In this document: positions 58,885 through 64,000 of the stretch, piece by piece
Position numbering within the stretch: position 1 is the stretch's first letter
Layout of the letters: each line of letters begins with the position of its first letter
Assembly (NCBI RefSeq): GCF_000424145.1
Contig: NZ_KE384137.1
Span: 655,067 to 719,066 of the forward strand
Direction of reading: 5' to 3'
DNA length: 64,000 nt
Source of the DNA: Butyrivibrio sp. AC2005
Lineage (GTDB): Bacteria; Bacillota; Clostridia; Lachnospirales; Lachnospiraceae
Program-made: the position numbers and the translations under genes
The notes under the pieces: model-generated
What the model saw: only the letters and a program-made list of their open reading frames with translations
Databases searched by the model: none
What the model was told of the DNA's origin: nothing

Positions 58885-59805
58885 TCATCCTTTTACGGCG
58901 CCTACCATAACTCCCGACTCGAAATATTTCATTACGAAGGGATATACAACAAGCATAGGTGCACTGGAAACGATAATTACTGCATATTTTACAAGCTGCT
59001 TGTAGGCGTTGGCATCAGAAACTGCATCGAGGGCAGACATACTCGCAGCTGTGTTGGAGTCGTTTACGATAAGTATCTCTCTAAGTACAAGCTGAAGCGG
59101 GAAAAGCTCACGATTCTGCAGGTACATGGAAGCCTGGAACCATGAATTCCAGTGCTGGATTATGTAGTACAGAGCGATTGTAGCAGCGCTTGCCTTAACA
59201 AGAGGGAGAAGCACCTGAAAAATAACTGTAAGGTCTCCTGCTCCGTCAAGTCTTGCTGATTCCTCAAGTGCCGGCGGCACTGTCTGGAAGGCTGTTCTCA
59301 TGATAATAAGGTTGTAGGTCGAAATACATGCAGGCAAAATAACGGCCCATCTGGTGTTAAGAAGACCAAGCTTCTGCATGATGATATATGAAGGAACAAT
59401 TCCGCCACCAAAGATCATTGTGAAGGAAATGAGCATCATTATCGCATCAACAAAGAGCATATCTTTTCTTGAAAGTACATATGCACTCACTATTGTCACA
59501 ACAAGACCAAGGACTGTTGCCGCAGTAACATAAATCATTGTGTTAAGAAAGCCCCTTACAAGGTCTGAATTGTTAAACACAAGCTTGTAGCCTGTAAAGT
59601 TGATCCCATGAGGAAGAAGAACCAGTCCGCTCTGGGTATTGAGCCAGTACGGATCACTTATTGATGAAAACAAAACGTGGATTACAGGAAGTATGAAGGC
59701 AATTGCCAGCGCTGTAAGCAATGCATAATTAAATACTACGAAAGCCTTTCTTGAAAAGCTGCTCTTAATCCTGTTTTCCTTAGGTGTAATTGCTATAGAA
59801 CTCAT
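58885..59805 (-). CDS. CUT1-type ABC permease (LplC/YtcP-like)
   Basis: 306 residues, six membrane helices starting near 25. EAA loop EESARLDGAGDLTVIFQVLL. The C-terminus YFESGVMVGAVKG is typical of LplC-type subunits. Partner of the next gene. The gene starts 22 bases past the previous stop codon. A binding-protein gene for this set is cut off at 63528. It probably carries a plant oligosaccharide; substrate unknown. The GH3 gene behind it may split the sugar. Confidence 0.9.
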   Translation of the reverse strand: MSSIAITPKENRIKSSFSRKAFVVFNYALLTALAIAFILPVIHVLFSSISDPYWLNTQSGLVLLPHGINFTGYKLVFNNSDLVRGFLNTMIYVTAATVLGLVVTIVSAYVLSRKDMLFVDAIMMLISFTMIFGGGIVPSYIIMQKLGLLNTRWAVILPACISTYNLIIMRTAFQTVPPALEESARLDGAGDLTVIFQVLLPLVKASAATIALYYIIQHWNSWFQASMYLQNRELFPLQLVLREILIVNDSNTAASMSALDAVSDANAYKQLVKYAVIIVSSAPMLVVYPFVMKYFESGVMVGAVKG

Positions 59806-59827
59806 TTTTATATAAACCTCCCTAATA

Positions 59828-60829
59828 TCAGAACAGAGATGTCTCTGTGTATTTGCGACTAAGCTTGTTGGTTGTCATGATAAGCACAAGATTTATCACT
59901 GAATTGAAAAGACCGACAGCGGTTGAATAGCTGTAATCACCATCCATAAGACCTTTTCTGTAAACATAGGATGCGATAATGTCAGCTGTATCATAAATCT
60001 GTGAATTGTACATAAGTATTGTCTTTTCATAGCTTGATGCCATAAGCATTCCGACTCTTAAGATCAGCATGATGATGATGGTCTGGCTGATTCCCGGAAG
60101 TGTAACATGGATCAGCTGCTGCCAGTGACCTGCGCCATCTATTTTTGCTGCCTCGTACTGCTGCTTATCAACTCCTGAAAGAGCTGCTATATAAAGAATT
60201 GTTCCAAATCCAAGACCCTGCCACAGATCGGATGAAATGTAGATTGTTCTCCAATAGGAAGCTACACCTAAAAGGTTCTGTGATTTTCCTGTAAGCATTG
60301 TCATAAGTGTTCCAAGTACACCTGTTGTCTTACAGAAGTCAACTACGATACCACAGACAACTACCATTGAAATGAAGTAAGGCAGGTAGCTGAGTGTCTG
60401 TACTGTCTTCTTAAAATATTTGTTTCCAATGTCATTAATAAGAAGTGCCAGTATGATTGTCAGCGGGAAGCTGATAAGAAGACTCCATCCGTTAAGAAGG
60501 ATTGTGTTCTTCATTAGTCTCCAAAAATAGAATGAGCCAAAGAAATCGGTGAAATTTTCAAGTCCCACAAATCTCTTTATGAGGCTCCCGAAAATTCCAA
60601 ACTTGGGCTTATAATCCGAAAACGCCATCAGAATACCGCCCATAGGCATGTAAGCGAATACTACATAAAATAAAATGAGTGGCACAATCAAGAGATATCT
60701 TTTCCAGTTCCTTTTAAGATCCTTCCTGATTGCCTCCTTTGTATACTTTCTCTCCCTGGCCGGCCTGGCACTTTTAACTGCCTTTCCGGTCTCCTGTCTC
60801 GTCGTGAACGATGCCCTAGCAATAGCCAT
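59828..60829 (-). CDS. CUT1-type ABC permease (LplB/YteP-like)
   Basis: 333 residues. About 45 basic N-terminal residues, then six membrane helices. EAA loop EAAKIDGAGHWQQLIHVTLP followed by GISQTI. YLLIVPLILFYVVFAYMPMG is typical LplB. It makes the channel with the next gene. No ATPase gene adjoins. Ribosome site AGGAGGG. Confidence 0.9.
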   Translation of the reverse strand: MAIARASFTTRQETGKAVKSARPARERKYTKEAIRKDLKRNWKRYLLIVPLILFYVVFAYMPMGGILMAFSDYKPKFGIFGSLIKRFVGLENFTDFFGSFYFWRLMKNTILLNGWSLLISFPLTIILALLINDIGNKYFKKTVQTLSYLPYFISMVVVCGIVVDFCKTTGVLGTLMTMLTGKSQNLLGVASYWRTIYISSDLWQGLGFGTILYIAALSGVDKQQYEAAKIDGAGHWQQLIHVTLPGISQTIIIMLILRVGMLMASSYEKTILMYNSQIYDTADIIASYVYRKGLMDGDYSYSTAVGLFNSVINLVLIMTTNKLSRKYTETSLF

Positions 60830-60935
60830 TTGTAACCCTCCTAATTCTAAATACCATTACCGCCTTATGTATCTGTCATGAAAACAGAACATCATGTGCG
60901 GTTCCTTTTTCGTATTTACACCTTAGGACAAAAAA

Positions 60936-60994
60936 TCCCCCTCTAAAAGAACCAGCTTTTGTTTTCCCGCTGATTTTTTGCTCTTTTAGAGGGG
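60936..60994 (-). terminator. Terminator of the AraC-type regulator gene
   Basis: CCCCTCTAAAAG (60938-60949) with CTTTTAGAGGGG (60983-60994), a 12-bp stem with long loop, followed by ATTTTTTG on the minus strand. It separates the regulator from the permease genes. Confidence 0.85.
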
Positions 60995-61023
60995 ACACTT
61001 TTTGATATCGATATGCAATTTTT

Positions 61024-63288
61024 TTATTTCCTGCTGTCTCTATAGGCTCCGGGCGTGATTCCTTCGTACCTCTTAAAGGCTCTTGTCAGTGCTTTTGCGT
61101 CAAGATAGCCCGATCCAACCGCCGCATCATTAACAGATGCTCCTTCTTCCAGTAGCTCTTTAGCTTTTTCCACGCGAAGCTTCTGAATATAATCAAGAAG
61201 TCCCGTTCCCATGACACTCTTGAAGGTTCTGGACAAATGGGATACCGTAAATCCGTACTCATCAGCAATTCCTGACACTGAGAAGCCCTGCTCCGTGTAA
61301 TGCTCCTGAATATAGACCTGAACGTCGTCCATCCAGGCAGGGATTCCATCCTTTTCCTTCTCCTCCATATAGTCGATAATGGATGAAAACAGCTCCTTAC
61401 TGATCTCTCTAAGCTCTTCCATACTCGTAACAGTCATAAGGCGCTCTTCGTACTCGAGAGACTCCATAAATTCCTTATCCGCCTTCTCCATCCTGTAAGA
61501 GATTGACATGGTAAGAATAGCCGCAAGACCGTACATACGGTAGATATTCTGTCTGAGATACCTTCTGTTATGGGGAAATGCCCTGCTAAGATAAGTATCC
61601 ATCATCTGATAGGCTTCCTTGAAATTGCCGGTCTCAAGGCAGTTCAGCATCATTCTGACTGTCTCTGCATATTCGTCGAAGTTCACCATATCCTCGTCTG
61701 CCTGCTCGGTTCTCATAACCCAGACAGAATCGGCATCTGAGCCTTCACGCCAGAATATTCTGTACTCCAGCTCTGCCTTCAGCGTCATATAAATCGTTCT
61801 CACATCAGCAAAGCTCTCATAGGTCTCGCCCATAAGAATATATATAGGCTCCCTCAGTGTCTGGCTGTAGAACAGTCTCATCTCATCCAGCTTTTCTTCA
61901 AGAATATCCCTGTCATTATCAGAACCGATTTTCATGAAAATAAGGTAATCATCGCTGCATTTGTAGACTCTGCTGTCATTTTTTTCCGTAAGCTCATCAA
62001 TGATATTTTTAAGTGTAAAGGACATAATATCCTTATCAGCGTTGTCGGCGGGAGAAGATGCCTTTACATTAAGAAGCGCTCCCTGCTTTTCATCCTTGGG
62101 ACGAACGATTATCATCGACCATTTGTCGCCCTCGTTTGCCTCCATGAACTCACCAAAGGTCTTTATTACTGAGCTTTCAGTTTTAATATCACCATCAAAA
62201 ACTCGTCTTATGCGGTTTTCATACATATATGGTTCGAGAGTGGATACATGTCTCTGCATTAGAGAATTCTCGGACATAATGCTTGAAACCTTGCTGTTTA
62301 CGCCCTTGAAGGTCTCCATGAAGCCCGCGTCCTCTTTTTCATTGATGACATCAAGAAGCTCCTGGAGCGGCTTCCAAAGCCTTGTTGTCGATTTGTAGGA
62401 CATATACAGCATGATGGCTATGGCTCCGATGAATTCTATTGCAAAAATAAGCCAGAATATGCGAACCGACCTGAAAAGACTTGATTTGGGTGTTCCCACA
62501 AAGCAGCTCCATGGAATCGTGGAAAGACCGGCATAAGCATAGTAATAGCCATCGCTGCTGATTCCGTTATTTCCCATATCCTTCATAACGTCCTCTGCTG
62601 TCTTCTGCAGATTCTCATCGGATGCATATATTTCTGAGTTCCCGTTAGTCAGACCGGTAACGTCCTCAGGCTTCTCACCAATATCAATTTCTGAGACATG
62701 GCACTCCAGTACAATTACTGCCTTCTTTTTATAATGGTCATCATATACATTCTCCATGAGCCACACGCGGCCATCTGAAAAAATGTGGCCTCCGCGCAAT
62801 CCCTCAAAATCAGTGACTTTGGTAAATTCTTCGGGTTCCATGCCCAAATTTTTTATATAGGAGTTAATCACCTTGGAATTCCACAGTCTTGACGATATAG
62901 AGAACAAAAGATTGGTGTCATTATAATAAACATATGCCTCTCTGATGGTGCTCCGATGGATATTGTTGAGAATCAGCTCACGAAGGCTTCCAAGCTCATG
63001 AATCTGAGCTCCCATTTCTTCCTCTGTGCTGTTTAATGTCTTTGTCAAAACACGGTCAGAAGCGATATAATCCATACTTGCATAGAGCTGGGCAAATTCC
63101 TTATCAAAATTTGCAGCCATGATCTGTGCTCTTTGCGCAGCAAGAGACTCCGTGTTACTCTCAAGTACACGGTAGTTATAAACATATCCCGCCATTGTTC
63201 CAAGAAGGATAATTCCGCATATAATAATGTAGGAGCTCAAAATTGATTTAAAAATGCTCCCGCCCAAAAGATTACTAAGCTTTTTCAT
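61024..63288 (-). CDS. AraC-family regulator with membrane sensor domain (YesN-like/cache)
   Basis: 754 residues. Membrane helix about 16-37, extracellular cache-like sensor (about 40-280, with YVYYNDTNLLFSISS), second helix about 283-306, then a cytoplasmic middle region, and an AraC-type double helix-turn-helix at the end (about 655-754: VSGIADEYGFTVSHLSRTFK, LRVEKAKELLEEGASVNDAA, AFKRYEGITPGAYR). Such one-protein sensors control neighbouring carbohydrate transporters in Firmicutes. ATG at 63288 follows CGGAGG; the longer frame at 63321 lacks one. It is divergent from the cut-off binding-protein gene and followed by the permeases. Confidence 0.9.
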   Translation of the reverse strand: MKKLSNLLGGSIFKSILSSYIIICGIILLGTMAGYVYNYRVLESNTESLAAQRAQIMAANFDKEFAQLYASMDYIASDRVLTKTLNSTEEEMGAQIHELGSLRELILNNIHRSTIREAYVYYNDTNLLFSISSRLWNSKVINSYIKNLGMEPEEFTKVTDFEGLRGGHIFSDGRVWLMENVYDDHYKKKAVIVLECHVSEIDIGEKPEDVTGLTNGNSEIYASDENLQKTAEDVMKDMGNNGISSDGYYYAYAGLSTIPWSCFVGTPKSSLFRSVRIFWLIFAIEFIGAIAIMLYMSYKSTTRLWKPLQELLDVINEKEDAGFMETFKGVNSKVSSIMSENSLMQRHVSTLEPYMYENRIRRVFDGDIKTESSVIKTFGEFMEANEGDKWSMIIVRPKDEKQGALLNVKASSPADNADKDIMSFTLKNIIDELTEKNDSRVYKCSDDYLIFMKIGSDNDRDILEEKLDEMRLFYSQTLREPIYILMGETYESFADVRTIYMTLKAELEYRIFWREGSDADSVWVMRTEQADEDMVNFDEYAETVRMMLNCLETGNFKEAYQMMDTYLSRAFPHNRRYLRQNIYRMYGLAAILTMSISYRMEKADKEFMESLEYEERLMTVTSMEELREISKELFSSIIDYMEEKEKDGIPAWMDDVQVYIQEHYTEQGFSVSGIADEYGFTVSHLSRTFKSVMGTGLLDYIQKLRVEKAKELLEEGASVNDAAVGSGYLDAKALTRAFKRYEGITPGAYRDSRK

Positions 63289-63463
63289 AAGTTGTATGCC
63301 TCCGAATTGTCCGCTAAACATTGTAACACATTACATTTCAGAGGATAAATAAAATTTCTATGACCCACTTTTTGAGCCGCATAAAATCAAGATTTGGCAC
63401 GTGATATCAATTTTTGGGCATGCCTTTTTATCAAAAAAGACACCCGTTCAAAAATACTAAGCC

Positions 63464-63492
63464 TTGTTTGCACAGGGGCCAAAAAATATACT
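63464..63492 (+). promoter_or_regulatory. Promoter of the truncated binding-protein gene
   Basis: -35 TTGTTT (63464-63469), 17-base spacer, -10 TATACT (63487-63492), 35 bases before the start codon at 63528. Confidence 0.6.
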
Positions 63493-63527
63493 AAGCTCAC
63501 AAACAAAAACCGTTTTAGGAGGTAACA

Positions 63528-63569
63528 ATGAAAAAAAGAGGTATAGCACTTTTACTTTCCTGTCTTTGA
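63528..63569 (+). pseudogene. Sugar-binding lipoprotein gene cut off after the signal sequence
   Basis: AGGAGGTAAC stands before ATG; the frame gives MKKRGIALLLSCL and then TGA. This is the start of a lipoprotein signal peptide (n-region, hydrophobic core, possible lipid Cys), not a complete protein. The strong ribosome site and promoter, and the divergent AraC/permease set, point to the transporter's binding protein. The rest is lost where transposase-linked sequence begins. Confidence 0.7.
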
Positions 63570-63588
63570 CAGTTTAATACCAACTAAA

Positions 63589-63625
63589 GACGCCAAAAGC
63601 CTTAATACATCAGGCTCTTGGCGTT
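63589..63625. terminator. Hairpin near the IS end
   Basis: GACGCCAAAAGCC (63589-63601) with GGCTCTTGGCGTT (63613-63625), then ATTTTT on the + strand. It may belong to the element's end or end its transcription. Confidence 0.7.
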
Positions 63626-63748
63626 ATTTTTGTGATTCTTGATATATAGTAATATTACCTTTGCTTGCTTTGTTTTTCTATAGTTCTCATATCAGCTTTA
63701 GTAATGAATTCGTAATCGGTTCTAAAACCGCATACTTTATGAAGGGCA

Positions 63749-64000
63749 TCAGTAATGCTTATCACGAATGTAAGTTGGCATGTATCCCTGTCCTTTAATG
63801 TCTGCAAATTTCATTGATTTCAATTTATCCAAGATTTCTTCACAGGTGTATTTGTTTTCAAGTTGCTTTTCCAATAAACGATAAACAAGTAATGACAGGA
63901 AACATATCAGGAAGTGGGCTTCTATTCTGTCATCTCTTCTGATATAGACAGGTCTTGCAGCGAAATCTGTTTTCATGATTCTGAAGCATTCCTCGATCTG
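63749..64000 (-). mobile_element. IS1634/IS4-type transposase, C-terminal part (cut by window edge)
   Basis: The open frame enters from the right edge; 83 residues are visible, ending at 63749. It opens QIEECFRIMKTDFAARPVYI with the Glu of a DDE transposase, then RIEAHFLICFLSLLVYRLLE and a charged end. The same pattern is seen at the C-terminus of IS1634/IS4-family transposases. The rest lies outside. It is most likely the element that removed the binding-protein gene to its left. Exact IS family is uncertain. Confidence 0.85.

Overview
The window looks like chromosome of a low-GC Clostridia bacterium, most likely a rumen or gut Lachnospiraceae of the Butyrivibrio/Pseudobutyrivibrio type. This rests on the circularly permuted GH3 beta-glucosidase, LPXTG pili with class C sortase, CUT1 sugar transporters without their own ATPase, a large cache/AraC regulator, zinc-ribbon DUF4234 proteins and AT-rich intergenic regions with Clostridia-type ribosome sites. 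No rRNA, tRNA, CRISPR array or prophage was found.

Layout. 1-6.6 kb: a cysteine-peptidase-like protein cut by the left edge, a PilZ protein, a papain-type secreted protease, an acyltransferase and a Memo-AMMECR1 fusion. 6.7-12.1 kb (+ strand): a zinc-ribbon DUF4234 protein, a macro-NADAR fusion, HflX and a membrane GGDEF protein with a C-terminal receiver-like domain. 12.2-19.8 kb (- strand): MalQ, a 1320-residue coiled-coil surface protein and PepD. 20-38.8 kb: a large surface-appendage island on the - strand: signal peptidase I, a giant LPSTG adhesin, a D2-type major pilin, a class C sortase, an LPQTG pilin and a second sortase in one run; before them a coiled-coil protein with a Lys/Thr tail and a second giant LPSTG adhesin. 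The last two are each preceded by a c-di-GMP-I (GEMM-I) riboswitch followed by an intrinsic terminator. 39-45 kb: infC-rpmI-rplT with a leader attenuator and an ATT start, a HAD hydrolase, purA, a LysR regulator and an acidic Ig-like secreted protein. 45-53 kb: a sugar-phosphorylase locus (GH13_18-like enzyme, P-loop kinase, divergent LacI regulator, binding protein and two permeases) with matching palindromic operators. 53-58.7 kb: a 180-bp hairpin element, free-methionine-sulfoxide reductase, an odd non-coding stretch with seven copies of one heptamer, an Ig-like secreted protein and the GH3 enzyme. 58.9-64 kb: two LplB/LplC-type permeases and an AraC/cache regulator whose divergent binding-protein gene is cut off after 13 codons beside a transposase.

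How it fits together. The strongest story is second-messenger control of the cell surface. A GGDEF protein and a PilZ protein lie in the same window as two c-di-GMP riboswitch/terminator leaders in front of a giant adhesin and a coiled-coil gene that lies directly upstream of the pilus operon. The pilus operon and the large coiled-coil surface protein share a second control element, a 41-42 bp inverted repeat set 19-20 bp upstream of each -10 box. A family of short palindromic repeats with ends CCCTCATCCG/CGGATGAGGG sits just upstream of the ribosome sites of three - strand genes, with a fourth copy at the LysR stop codon.
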